Program-made: the position numbers and the translations under genes | Notes under the pieces: generated by a model | Database searches by the model: none | What the model was told of the DNA's origin: nothing | What the model saw: the letters and a program-made list of their open reading frames with translations, nothing else | Source: DASTFY01 sp963829955 | GTDB lineage: Bacteria; Actinomycetota; Acidimicrobiia; Acidimicrobiales; Ilumatobacteraceae | Assembly (NCBI GenBank): GCA_963829955.1 | Contig: CAWHKS010000024.1 | Coordinates: forward strand, 1 to 37,574 | Direction: 5' to 3' | DNA length: 37,574 nt | Shown here: piece by piece, positions 1-9,918 of the stretch | Layout: every line of letters starts with the position of its first letter | Position numbering within the stretch: position 1 is the first letter of the stretch

Positions 1-115
1 GCGGCGTCAGCTGATCTGCGACGGCGACCGACCGTCGAATCCGGCTCTCGTCCCGACGCACGCACGGCCGACGATGGTACCCAGGGCCTGCTCGGACCTG
101 GCATCGACCGTGTCG

Positions 116-1046
116 TCACATGGCAACTGTCTCTGGACTCGAGCTCGCCGCGTCGAGCCGTCGAACTCGCCGCTGGACGAGCCTGTTGGCGCCGATGGCG
201 GCGATCTCGGTGACGATTGCGATGAGTCGGAGAGCGAGCGACGCGCCCACGAGTGGGCCTGTGCCGACGTCTGGCAGAAGGGCCACCAGGACGAGCTCTC
301 TGACACCGACGCCTGCGGGCACGGGCACAGCGAGAAAGCCGATCACCCAGCTGACGGCGTAGGCAGAGAAGGCCACGCCCGGGGAGACCTCGTCGGCGAG
401 TGATGCGAGCAGGACTGTGAAGGCCCCGCAGAAGGAGGCCAGACCAAGGAGCGCCCAGGCGAAGCAGTGCAGGATCTCGGTCTGGGAAGGCAGACGGTCG
501 ACAGCCGGAAGCCGGTGGATCACTCGCCGGGCGGTGGCGAGGGCGATTGCCATGATCTTGCGCCACAGCAGCGCCACGCTGGCGAGCCCACATGCCGAGA
601 CCACCCGTACCCAGGTTGGGAGCTGGATGTCGAAGGCCAGCCCGACACCGAGCACACCGCCGGCCACCAAGGAGCACAGCGCAGCCACGGGGAACGCGAT
701 CGCTACGCGTCCGAGGGGCAGGCCCGTGGCGGTGGCCAGGTTCACTTGGCTTGCAGCCTGAAGGAGTCCGCCGGCCGGGAGGTACTTGCTGAGCTGGGAC
801 GCATAGAAGCCTCCGGCCAGGCGCACGCGGCTGAAACGCGAGTGGACGTGGTCGCCGAAGACCGCGGATCCAGGCCCGAGCGACTGCGATGAGCGCCAGG
901 AGGGCCAGGCTTCCGGCCGCAACGAGGCTTCCAGGGCCGGGCATGGCCTGTGTGCTGGCCTCTTGCAGCGATCGGCGCGTGACAAAGGCCAGGGCCACGA
1001 GCCCCGCCAAGAGCACGAGGGACTGGAGAAGTGACCTGCGGGTCAT
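116..1046 (-). CDS. Polytopic membrane protein, lysylphosphatidylglycerol-synthase TM-region / AglD-like family; one frameshift
   Basis: This is a multi-helix membrane protein of about 309 residues once one frameshift is repaired. From the ATG at 1046 the first helix reads RRSLLQSLVLLAGLVALAF, and that frame runs to about 870. The remainder is in another frame and carries SQLSKYLPAGGLLQAASQV and the late PVPAGVGVRELVLVALL, the two loops typical of the LPG-synthase TM-region (UPF0104/AglD) family. Members move or modify lipid-linked substrates and are common in glycan loci. Here it lies divergently next to a methyltransferase and glycosyltransferases, so a role in lipid-linked glycan handling is plausible but inferred. 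The stop is the TGA at 116-118. The N-terminal joining point is uncertain by a few codons. Confidence 0.72.
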
Positions 1047-1238
1047 GAGAACGCCTGGTGCCGCTTCGAGCAGGCCACCGCCGTACCTACCTTGGCCTGA
1101 GCAACCCGCCCCGTTGATGACCGCAGGCGCTTCGCATCTGCGGCGACTGACCAGTAGCGTGTCTCGGTCGCTGGCGCGAGTGTGCAGCTCGCGCTCGGCA
1201 GCCCGTCCGATTCCGTCCATCCATCGAAGGCAGAGTTC

Positions 1239-1934
1239 ATGCGCGTCCCGTTCAAGGCCCGGGTGTTGGTCGAGAGGCTCTTGGGCAGATCGGTGTTCGA
1301 GGCCAGCTACTACCGGGAGTCTCAGTAGCACGCGTCTGATGAACCTCTTCGCCCACGTCGACCTCGACCGGTGGAAGGGAATGCGGGTGTTGGAGGTCGG
1401 CGCCGGCCTCGGTCATCTCGGGGAGGCGTTCCAGCAGCTCGGCTTCGATGTCAAGTCGACCGATGGTCGCCCTGAGCATGTGAAGGCGATGAACGCTCGC
1501 GGGCTCGACCGCGTCGATCCTCGATCTTAACGCTGCGAGTGTCGATGACTTCCGAGGCTTCGACATCGTCCTCGCTTTCGGCGTGCTGTACCACCTCGAT
1601 CAACCAGATCGCTTCCTCCGGGCGTGCGGCGAGGCATCCCCGGTTCTGCTCTTGGAGCTCGGCCGTCTGTGACGACGCGGAGCCGGTGATTAAGTGGGTG
1701 GAGGAAGCGCAAGGTTGGCGAGGAACAGACCAGGCACTGCGGGGCAAGGGGTGCCGTCCGAGTCCGGCGTGGGTCGAGCAGGCTTGCGCCGACGCGGGGT
1801 TCACGGCGGCACGAGACATCTCGAACCCGTTGGGCAATTGGGAGATCGGCTGGTTCGACTGGACACCCATGGGCACCGGGGAGAGCCGGCGCGACGGCGT
1901 CAACTTCCGCAAGATGTGGGTGTGCGAGCGATGA
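1239..1934 (+). CDS. Class I SAM-dependent methyltransferase, broken by about three frameshifts
   Basis: The pieces read in order as one methyltransferase of about 231 residues. They are an N-terminal segment with SVFEASYYRESQ (frame of 1239), motif I LEVGAGLGHLGEAFQQLGF (frame of 1339), FDIVLAFGVLYHLDQPDRF (motif II region, frame change near 1510), and a C-terminal part from about 1665 ending NFRKMWVCER at the TGA 1932-1934. The ATG at 1239 has a GAAGG stretch about 9 bases upstream. The GxGxG-type loop and the LYHLDQP motif are those of small-molecule or glycan methyltransferases. Its place between a flippase-like gene and a sugar oxidoreductase suggests glycan methylation. The substrate cannot be read from sequence. 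The frame changes look like single-base indels, because the protein continues normally on each side. Confidence 0.7.
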
Positions 1935-1992
1935 CCGCTGACCGGCCTGAGGCTCCTGCTGCCACCCGACTTTCCGGCCCGGAGACGAGACG

Positions 1993-4185
1993 ATGAAGCA
2001 GATCTTCCGGCGGGTCATCGACCCGCGAAGGGCGCGTACCAGTGCTCGAACTCCCGGTTCCCCACCTCGGGATGAACCAGGTACTCGTTCAGACGAACTA
2101 CTCGTTGATCAGCTCAGGTACGGAGTCAGGCACGCTCGCGAAGACCCCAACCGAGCTCGTTCGCCAGACCATCTCCGATCCGTGGATGAGGCACGTCGTC
2201 AAGCAGACGATCTTCGCGACTGGCGTCAGCCAGACGGCTCGGCGGGTGTGGCAGGAGATGATCACTCCGCGTGAGATCGGGTACAGCGGGGCGGGTCGCA
2301 TCCTCGCAGTCGGTGACAGCGTCGAGGGCTTCGAGATCGGCCAGCCCGTCGCCTTCGCTGCCAGCGGTCACGCGGAGGTCGCGGCGCCCGCGGTGAACCA
2401 CGTCGTACCCGTTCCTGATGATGTCGATCTGCGGCACGCGGCCTTCGTCACCGTCGGCGGAATCGCCACGCAGGCGCTGCGTCGCGCTGAGCCCCAGTTC
2501 GGCGAAGTCGTCGCCATCTACGGACTCGGGCTCGTCGGGCAGCTGTGCGCTCGCATCGCGATCGCGGCCGGATGCGTTGTCGTCGGGATCGACATCAACC
2601 CTGCCGCGAACGCGCTGGCCGCGGCTGCAGGGGCAACGCTCGTCGTTGACCCACGCGATCCGGAGTGGAAGCGGCGGATCATGGATCTGACCGGCAAGAA
2701 TGGCGTCGACGCGACCATCATCTGCGCCAGTTCGGACTCAGCGGAGCTCATCAATTCGGCGATGGAGATCACCCGCCGCCAAGGCCGCGTGGTTCTCGTC
2801 GGCTACGTGAAGCTTGAAATCCACCCGAAGAACTTCCTCTACCGGGAGATCGATCTCCGCTACTCGAGGGCGTACGGGCCGGGTAGCTATGACACGAGCT
2901 ACGAGAAGGGAAGGGTCGACTACCCATTCGGGTACGTCCGATGGACCGAGAAGCGCAACCTCGACGAGTTCATCCGCATGATCACATCGGGTGTCGTCGA
3001 TCCCGAACCGCTCATCGCGCGGGAGTTCCTGATCGACGAGGCGCAAGACGCTTTCGATGCCATCCGGACGGGCACGCTCGGCGGTGTCGCGGCCCTCATC
3101 CGGTACAGCGAGGACCCCGACCTGCGTCGGACGCTCACCGTGGCTTCGCGGCCGAAGGCCGAGGGGTCGGTCGGCATCTCGCTCATCGGTTTCGGCAATC
3201 ACGTCCTCGGCAAGCATCTGCCGAACCTGCGGAAGATGCAGGGGTCGAGCTTCGTTGCATCGCATCGGCCACCGGCCGTCATGCGGCGGCGACGGCTGCC
3301 CGAGCCGGTGCCACGACGGTGACCACCGACGTCGACGAGCTTCTTCGAGACGAAGCGACCGACGGCGTCCTCGTTTGCTCCAGCCAACCTGAGCACTATG
3401 ACCACATCCGAGCGTGCATCGAGGCCGGGAAGGCGGTCTTCGTCGAGAAGCCGATGGTGACGCGGCCTCGACCAGTTCGGAGAGCTGCTGCGCCTGATGC
3501 AAGGCCGCGACGCGCTCGTCACGCTGGGGCTCAACCGCCGCTACTCGCCAACGATCTCTGCGCTGAAAGATGCGATGGTCGGTCCAGTCGACTTCGTCGA
3601 GTACCTCATCACTCAGCCATTCGTGCCCGCCGACCACTGGACGCTCGACCCGGTCGACGGCGGCGGGCGTCTCATTACCGAGGGCGAGCACTTCATCGAC
3701 CTCTGCAACCTGCTGATCGGACGGCGCCCGATCTCCTGACAGCGCAAGCTCTGGGGGACAAGCCCGACGATCTGCGCACACTCTGCAACTTCTGCGCTCA
3801 CGCTTCAGTACGAGGGTGCGTCCGCGCTGGTCGTGTTCAACGAAAGTCGGGGCAGCCGGATTTCCGCGAGAGCGAGTGACCGCGATGTCCAGAGGTCGGG
3901 TGGCGATGCTCGATGACTTCGCGAAGCTGACGGTGCACGGTCAGGAGGTGAAGAAGCAGGGGACCGGCCTACGGAAGTCGATGGGACATCGCGGAAGAAC
4001 TCGATCAGTTCGTGCGTGCCATCCGAGGTGAGCCCAACCACTTGCTCAGCTGGGCGGACGCATCGATGGCAACGTTGTGCATGTTCGCGGCTCAGGAGAG
4101 CATCCGAACCGGCGCTCAGGTCAATATCGCCGCCTACGGCTCGTACCTGATCGAATCGACCCACAGCGCACCCGACGAGGTCTGA
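1993..4185 (+). CDS. Bi-domain oxidoreductase: zinc-type alcohol dehydrogenase fused to Gfo/Idh/MocA domain; about seven frameshifts
   Basis: This is a predicted NAD(P)-dependent sugar oxidoreductase of about 730 residues after frame repair. The N-terminal MDR part begins MKQIFRRVIDPR, preceded by a GGAG ribosome-binding site. It carries LVQTNYSLISSGTE and the Rossmann turn VAIYGLGLVGQLCARIA. The second half is a Gfo/Idh/MocA domain with VGISLIGFGNHVLGKHLPNL, FVEKPMV and GLNRRYSP, followed by GGGRLITEGEHFIDLCN. It ends YLIESTHSAPDEV at the TGA 4183-4185. This two-domain architecture is an established family found mainly in polysaccharide clusters, usually uncharacterised biochemically. The fusion is therefore real and family-typical. 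The frame changes near 2032, 3250, 3465, 3737, 3800, 3855 and 3985 are what is odd. Confidence 0.82.
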
Positions 4186-4209
4186 CGGTCTCCCCTGCGG
4201 GATGGTCTC

Positions 4210-5134
4210 CTAGGCCGGGGGTACTTGTGTGGCGGGTTTGGACATGCGGACGACGAGGTCGGCGAGCAGGCCGACGTGATCGTCTGCAGCGAGGCGAAGA
4301 GGATGAGGAGGGTATTGGCGGCGAGGCTGAAGTCCCGCGACCGTCCAGTCGTAGATCGAGCTTGGCGAGGCCGACGGCGAGCAGGACGAAGCCGACGGGA
4401 AGGAAGACCCGCAGCGGGCTGTACGACAGCACCATGCGGATGACCTGCAGGAAGTACCGCTTGGTATCGCGCCACCAGTGGAACTTCGAGTGCCCGGCCC
4501 TGCGGCGCGTAGTCGATCGGCACGTACTTGATCGAGTAGCCATTGCCCAGGAAGGACATCGTCAGCGTCGTCACGCACGAGAAGCCAGGCGGAAGCTGGT
4601 GTACGTACTGCATGCCGACGTCCCGCCGGAAGGCCCGGAGGCCGGAGTTCAGGTCGGGGATCTTGACCTGTACCAGGTAGCTGGCCAGCGAGCGGATGAA
4701 CCACTTCGTCGGCACGCGGAAGAGCTTGACGGTGCCCTCCTCCGTGCGGCGGGCACCCACGACCTGGTCGTAGCCTTCCATGGCCTTCACAAGGGATGGG
4801 ATCTCATCGTTCGGATAGCTCATGTCGGCGTCGGTCCACACCACGATGTCGTCCGACGGCCGCGGTCGTGCCCGTGCGGCGGGCGCTGCCGCTGCCCCGG
4901 TTGGTCGGCGTGGCGGATGAGCCGGATGTCTGGGATCGCCGCCAGCTCGATCTCGGAGCCGTCGTCCGACCCGTCGTCGACCACGATGATCTCGTAGGTG
5001 TACGGGGAGGCTTCGAGCGCTGCCCGGATGCGGTCGATCTCGGTGCGCAGGTGACCCTTCTCGTTGTAGACGGGGAGGACGACGCTGACGTCGCATGCAT
5101 CGGCCGAGGGCAGGAGCGGACATCGCGGGGCCAT
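4210..5134 (-). CDS. GT2 family glycosyltransferase (polyprenyl-phosphate sugar transferase-like) with C-terminal membrane helices; several frameshifts
   Basis: The N-terminus carries the GT2 signature CDVSVVLPVYNEKGHLRTEI then YEIIVVDDGSDDGS. The metal-binding DxD is VVWTDADMSYPNDEIPSL. PDLNSGLRAFRRDV and the GYSIKYVPIDY strand match dolichol-phosphate-mannose-synthase-like enzymes. Two hydrophobic segments close the protein (VFLPVGFVLLAVGLAKL and the SLAANTLLILFASLQTIT region), ending RMSKPATQVPPA at 4210. Such enzymes put a sugar on a polyprenyl phosphate at the inner membrane face, supplying GT-C transferases; two GT-C-like proteins lie immediately beside it. About six frame changes fall between 4280 and 4920. 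The ATG at 5134 lies in CCATGG, on which a plus-strand ATG also sits, so the exact start is uncertain. Confidence 0.78.
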
Positions 5135-5174
5135 GGTAGCCGTGAGCACCGTCGGCGGGCGCTCCGGAGGGCGT

Positions 5175-7301
5175 GTGAGGACGGACGGAGAGATCACCGG
5201 CAATGAGGCCGGCCAGACCACGCCTCGGCGGACTTGGCTACGCGGCGTCAAGGGCGACGGGCTCTCGGCCGTGCCGCGCTGGTTCGAGCTCGTGGCGACC
5301 TTGCCGGCTGTGGCGTTCGCCACGTTCGGAGGCACCGTGCTCGTGCTGGCCATGGCGGGCGCGTACTCGTTGGGTGCAGCGGCCGCCCTCGGGATCCCGC
5401 TCACCCTGGCCGGTTGGGCCGTCGCCGTACGAGGGCCGTCGGCCCGGCGCGGTCCGTGGCTCGGGTCGAGCACATCGCAGCAGCGGCCGCGCTCGTCATC
5501 GCCCTAGCCGGCCTGGCGTTCACAGGCCTCCACGTTGGCCAGCACGTCACGATCGACCGGGACCCCGGCTCGTACAGCACGACGGCCCGGTGGATCGCCC
5601 GTGACGGATCACTGACGGTCGACGCTGCCGCGCCGCTTCGACGGTCTGTCTGGCCTGACCTATCAGTCGGCCGCGGTCTACGACATGGGAGGCGGCCAGC
5701 TCGAGTTCCAGTTCAATCACGCCGCCAGCGCGGCGATGGCGCTCGCGTTCGACGTCGGCGGCCAGCGATTGCTCTTCCGGCTCCCTGCGATGGCGGCCGC
5801 CGCGGCATTGCTCCCTGTCTACGCGGTCGCTCGGGCGATGGCCGGCCGGGCCTGGCTGGCACTGGCGGTGACCGGCGGCTTGGCGGCCTGCCTGCCGTTC
5901 TGGTTCTTCGGCAGAGGTACCGTACTCAGAGCCGTTCACGATGCTCGTGCTCTGGGCGGGCATTCTCGCGTTGATCGCTGCTTTGGCGCGTCAGACGATC
6001 GCGGGGGCCGCAATGGCGGGAGGGCTCATCGGCGCGACGGTGATGACCAGGGTCGACGGCACCGCCTACCTGATCCCCGTCGTCGTCGCCGCGGGGTGGA
6101 TGTGGGTGGGCAATCGCCGGAGGCAGGGGGCGGTGCTCCTCGTCGCCGCCGCGCTGCCGGCGCTCGTAGGTGCGGCGGACGGCCGCTGGTTCACCGGGGC
6201 GTACTACGCCGATCTCTCCTGGTCGCGTCGCCAGCTCACCGCCCTGCTGCTCGTCGCCAGCGTGGTCACCGTCATTGCCGCCCTCCTCCGGCGCTCGCCT
6301 TCGGCCGGTGACGGACTGGTTCCGCCGACCCCGCGTGGCGATGGTGTTGGGTGCCGCGACAGTCGTCGTGCTGGCAGCCGCGTGGTTCGTTCGTCCGCTC
6401 GTGATGACTGATCGGGGCACAGCCAACCCTCTCGTCGGGCTTCGTCAGGCGGCACAGGGGCTGGCCGTCGATCCGACTCGGCAGTACTCGGAGGAGTCGT
6501 TGCGATGGATCTCCTGGTACGTGGGCCCGCTCGCGTTGGCCCTGGCCATCGTCGGTGCCGGCGTCCTCGTCCACTGGGCGTTAGTCCGGCGACAACCCGC
6601 CGAAACCGTGCTCCTGCTCTTCTTGGCCTTCGCGGGTGCGATCTACCTCTGGGATCCGAGCATCACACCCGAGCAGATGTGGGCCATGCGTCGCTTCGTC
6701 CCCTTGGTGCTGCCGGCCTGCTTCGTCCTCGCCGGTGGGACTATCGCATGGGCGTCGATGGCACTGCAGCGGCGGCGCCAGCTCGCGCGCGCCTCTGCGA
6801 TGGGCGTGCATCATCGGTGCGTCAGCCGTCCTGGTCATACCGCCCGCGATGGCGACGGCACCGATCCGGAACGCCGCTGAGCAGGCCGGGTTCCTCGATG
6901 CCGTGGAAGCGGTGTGCCGACAGGTGCCTGAAGGAGGCGGCATCGTGGTGGCCGGTCCTGTGGCCGCCAACACCCTGCCCCAGACCCTCCGAAGCTGGTG
7001 TGGCGTCCCCGTGGCGTCGCTGACGAGCACCGCCACGCCTGCCGACCTCGCGGCGGCGGCGAACGCATGGGCCGATGACTGCAAGGTGCTGGTGCTCGTC
7101 ACCCAGAACGAATCCGGCGCGGAGCCCTTCCTCAGTGGCGGCGTGCCCATTTCAGCAGTGGCCACCGTGACGAACACGCGGCTGCTCGAGCGCGTCGTCG
7201 AGGAGCCTCCGGAGAGATACAGCAGCGAGCAGCTGAGCCTGACGGCCACGCCTGTGCCGGCGTCTCGGGTCTGCCCGGCGGCGCCCGTCACGGGAGGGTG
7301 A
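5175..7301 (+). CDS. Large polytopic membrane protein, probable GT-C-type glycosyltransferase; about five frameshifts
   Basis: After frame repair this is about 708 residues with many hydrophobic helices. The first is VATLPAVAFATFGGTVLVLA; later ones include AGILALIAALARQTIAGAAM, VLGAATVVVLAAAWFV and WYVGPLALALAIVGAGVLVH. The first periplasmic loop contains DRDPGSYSTTARWIARDG, the acidic loop expected in GT-C/PMT-like transferases that use polyprenyl-phosphate sugars. The C-terminal 150 residues are a soluble domain (DAVEAVCRQVPEGGGIVVAG). I choose the GTG at 5175 because GGAGGG lies just upstream and it leaves a gap to the divergent GT2. The ATG at 5133 would share bases with that gene's start. 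Frame changes occur near 5455, 5660, 5930, 6300 and 6790. The stop overlaps the convergent gene by 14 bases. Family membership is inferred from topology and the loop motif. Confidence 0.65.
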
Positions 7302-9036
7302 CGAGCCAGTCCGAACCGATCTGCTCGGCCGTCGCTCCGGGCGGTCGGGCCTCCACGATGGCCTGCGCGACCTCGGCCGGATAGGAGCGATCGGGCCCAC
7401 TTCCCATGTGGATGACGATGTAGCGCACCCCTTCGGCGCGCACTCGCTCGACGGCGCGCTGGTCCGGGAAGTCGTTCAGGACCGATGCCAGCTCCGCGTA
7501 ACCGTCCGGATAGGCGCCCGAGTAGCCGTTCACACGCGGTCGCCAGTCACCGATGCTGGAAAGCATCCGTGGCCCCTCGACCAACGGTGGCGCGCCCGTG
7601 TCGCCAGGCACGGGGATCGGCAACTCGACCACCGGACCCGGTGGCAGCTGCTCCAACCGCTCGTACACGGCCAGCCTCGGCTCGCTGGAGTCCACGGGAT
7701 GCCTGATCGGCGTGACGTACAGCTCAGCCAGCACACCGACGCACACGGCGATCTTCACCACCACGCGCAGGCCCGGGGCAGCGACTCGCAACAGCCATTG
7801 GAGGCCGAGGGCGGCTAGGACTGCCGCGAAGAGCAACGCCGGGACGGCAAGCCGGGACACGGCCTGCATGCTGTCGAAACCGGGCACGAAACGGTAGAAG
7901 AACCGGAACGGGCCAGGCACACCGAGGACCGTCGCCCCGACGGCCATGCTGAGGGACACGACCGCACCCACGCCGAGCAGCCCGAGCTCGTGCCATCGCG
8001 CGCCCGGCACCGGTTCGCGCCGAGCGCGCCCGCCGTCCGCCGCGACCCTCCAATGAACGAACGCGGCGACGAGCCCGGCGATGGCGAGGGCCAACGCCAC
8101 GAACCCGAGGAAAAACCCGTGCTCCACCGGTGCCGCCTCGACCCGGACTGCTCGCTCGTACAGGCTCTGATAAAGCCACGTGCCCGGGGCAGGTGCTACG
8201 AGATCCCGGAGCTTGAGCCCGTACGCGGCCACCAGTGGGCGCTGGAACCCGGCTGTGCTCTGGAACCGCAGGTAGACGAGGGCCAGAGGGATCAGGAGCA
8301 CCCCGGCCGTGAGCGCCGCCGCGCCAACGGTGCGCCACCAGGCTGCTCCCGGGTGGCCCCGCCGACGCACGAGCTCGACCGCCAGCACCGAGACAAGGCA
8401 AAGGGCCCAGATGGCGCCGTAGTAAAGGCAGGCTGTAGCCAGCGCGAAGGTCGCCAGCCCGAGCAGCACGCCGTCGCGGATCCGCTGTGTTTCCAGGGCG
8501 ACGAAGAGGAGGAGGAAGGCGAGGGGGAACGAGCCCAGGGTGAGCAGCTGGAGGTGGCTCATGTGCTCGAAGACGTATCCCGAGAACGAGAACACGAACG
8601 CGGCCAGGACGGCCACGCCTCGATGACCGATCAGCCGCCGAGCGAGCAGGTAGGTGGTCACGAGGCAGAGAATTGAGAGCAGGATGACGATGAGGTTGTG
8701 AGCGAACACCGCACTGCCGCCAAGGGCCAGGACAGTGGCGAAGACCGGCACCAGCGGCAGCATCATCTCGGAGTAGAGGATCGAGCTCCCGAATGGGTAG
8801 AAGATGTTGCCGTCGAAGAATCCCCCGACATCGTGCAAGAGGGCATGGCTCTCCCACGAGAGGATCCAGGTGTTGAGCGCGGGATCACCGAGGTTCCACG
8901 GCAGCGTCCCCGTCATCGACGACCATGAGGGTCGGTACATCACGAGGACGACGATGGTGAAGACAACACCCAGCCCGATGCCGAAGTGGCCGCCGCTTCT
9001 CTCGTGTGGTTCCGGTCGCGCGACCGGGGCAGTCAC
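7288..9036 (-). CDS. Polytopic membrane protein with C-terminal soluble domain, GT-C/YfhO-like
   Basis: This is an intact 582-residue protein with around ten hydrophobic helices. After the first helix, the loop carries GDPALNTWILSWESHALL and DGNIFYPFGSSILYSE, a layout shared with GT-C membrane glycosyltransferases and YfhO-like proteins. Residues from about 450 form a soluble tail with AVYERLEQLPPGPVVELPIP and YIVIHMGSG. The GTG at 9036 is chosen because it overlaps the upstream methyltransferase stop as GTGA. In-frame codons further upstream translate to proline/arginine-rich sequence inside that gene. It is the last gene of a five-gene minus-strand run that starts with the Wzm exporter, so a role in modifying the exported glycan on the outer face of the membrane is likely but inferred. 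Confidence 0.75.
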   Translation of the reverse strand: MTAPVARPEPHERSGGHFGIGLGVVFTIVVLVMYRPSWSSMTGTLPWNLGDPALNTWILSWESHALLHDVGGFFDGNIFYPFGSSILYSEMMLPLVPVFATVLALGGSAVFAHNLIVILLSILCLVTTYLLARRLIGHRGVAVLAAFVFSFSGYVFEHMSHLQLLTLGSFPLAFLLLFVALETQRIRDGVLLGLATFALATACLYYGAIWALCLVSVLAVELVRRRGHPGAAWWRTVGAAALTAGVLLIPLALVYLRFQSTAGFQRPLVAAYGLKLRDLVAPAPGTWLYQSLYERAVRVEAAPVEHGFFLGFVALALAIAGLVAAFVHWRVAADGGRARREPVPGARWHELGLLGVGAVVSLSMAVGATVLGVPGPFRFFYRFVPGFDSMQAVSRLAVPALLFAAVLAALGLQWLLRVAAPGLRVVVKIAVCVGVLAELYVTPIRHPVDSSEPRLAVYERLEQLPPGPVVELPIPVPGDTGAPPLVEGPRMLSSIGDWRPRVNGYSGAYPDGYAELASVLNDFPDQRAVERVRAEGVRYIVIHMGSGPDRSYPAEVAQAIVEARPPGATAEQIGSDWLVTLP

Positions 9037-9908
9037 GCCGCTTTCCGGATGATCAGCCCGAAGGACGTTGCCGCCGTCGGGCCCAGCTTGATGCGGAGGT
9101 GCACGTCCGTGTACGGCTCGGCGTCCTCGTGTTGGTCGCGCGGATCGTCGCTCGGGAGGCAGAAGTTGCACTCGAGCCGATGCCCACGTCGTCTCAGTTC
9201 ACGGGCCAGGCCGGCCAGCTCAGCTCGGCGGTAAAGGACCACGGCTCCGAGATCGACGATCTTCGCCGAGTCGTGCACGTCGTACTCCGTGGTGTGCACG
9301 GCGAGGCCGCCGGGCCGCAGGCAGTCCATGGCCTCCAGTACGAAGTCGAGCCCGGCGCGTGGAGAACCGAGATGCTCGAAGCAGCACGACGACCACAGCG
9401 CGTCGAACCCCCGCAGGTCGGCAGGGATGGCGCGCATGTCGACGGGGCGGAAGCTGACCAACCGATCGAAGTCGTTCCGATCGCACAGGTCGTCTCGTAC
9501 CAGGGCCTCCAGCGAGGTGGCGTGCTGGTTGGTCTCCGCCCACTGACCGGCTTCCTGAGGCGGCTGGTCCGTCGCCAGAACCTCCACGCCGCGAGCGGCC
9601 AGGACGGCCGGAAGTGCCTCCGTGCCCACACCGAAGCCGAGCGCTCTGCGTCCGGGCCGGAGCATCTCGGCGCCGTCGAGTGCCTCGAGCGTGTAGCACC
9701 ACTCCCACAGCTTGCGGTGGAACATCATCCGGTGGTTGAGCGCCTCGGTCCATCGGCGGAAGGCCGGGTCCTCGATCTGGGCGGCGGTCACGGCCTGCGA
9801 AACCGGCTCGGTGAACGTCGGCGGGCGCCGGGAGCGCACGGTGTCGCTCACTCGGGCGCGTTCGGCGTACCAATGGCCGGCGACAAGAGATGGGGATGGT
9901 GTCGGCAC
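9033..9908 (-). CDS. Class I SAM-dependent methyltransferase
   Basis: This is an intact 291-residue protein. The core methyltransferase fold starts near residue 85 with RALGFGVGTEALPAVLAARG (motif I variant) followed by VEVLATDQP, whose acidic residue would bind the SAM ribose. Motif II/III is FDALWSSCCFEHLGSPRAGL and the later strand is LRPGGLAVHTTEYDVHDSAK. The N-terminal 80 residues are helical and include MMFHRKLWEWCYTLEALDG, common in glycan-locus methyltransferases. It starts with GTG 10 bases after the preceding methyltransferase stop, and its own stop overlaps the next gene. Co-transcription with Wzm/Wzt suggests it methylates the exported glycan. Motif I has phenylalanine where D/E is more usual (GFGVG), so weaker SAM binding or a structural role cannot be excluded. 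Confidence 0.82.
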   Translation of the reverse strand: MPTPSPSLVAGHWYAERARVSDTVRSRRPPTFTEPVSQAVTAAQIEDPAFRRWTEALNHRMMFHRKLWEWCYTLEALDGAEMLRPGRRALGFGVGTEALPAVLAARGVEVLATDQPPQEAGQWAETNQHATSLEALVRDDLCDRNDFDRLVSFRPVDMRAIPADLRGFDALWSSCCFEHLGSPRAGLDFVLEAMDCLRPGGLAVHTTEYDVHDSAKIVDLGAVVLYRRAELAGLARELRRRGHRLECNFCLPSDDPRDQHEDAEPYTDVHLRIKLGPTAATSFGLIIRKAA

Positions 9909-9918
9909 GGCAACCGTC

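Noticed and set aside
1..115. Possible gene fragment at the left edge
   Set aside because: No frame in these bases shows a recognisable domain or a convincing ribosome-binding site.
5132..5135. Shared CCATGG start for both divergent genes
   Set aside because: Two starts on the same four bases leave no room for ribosome-binding sites or promoters. A GTG at 5175 with GGAGGG upstream is a better start for the plus-strand gene.
116..7301. True pseudogenisation of five adjacent glycan genes
   Set aside because: Coding bias, motifs and protein continuity persist across every break, with no in-frame stop clusters or deletions. Indel errors explain it more simply, though reads are needed to be sure.
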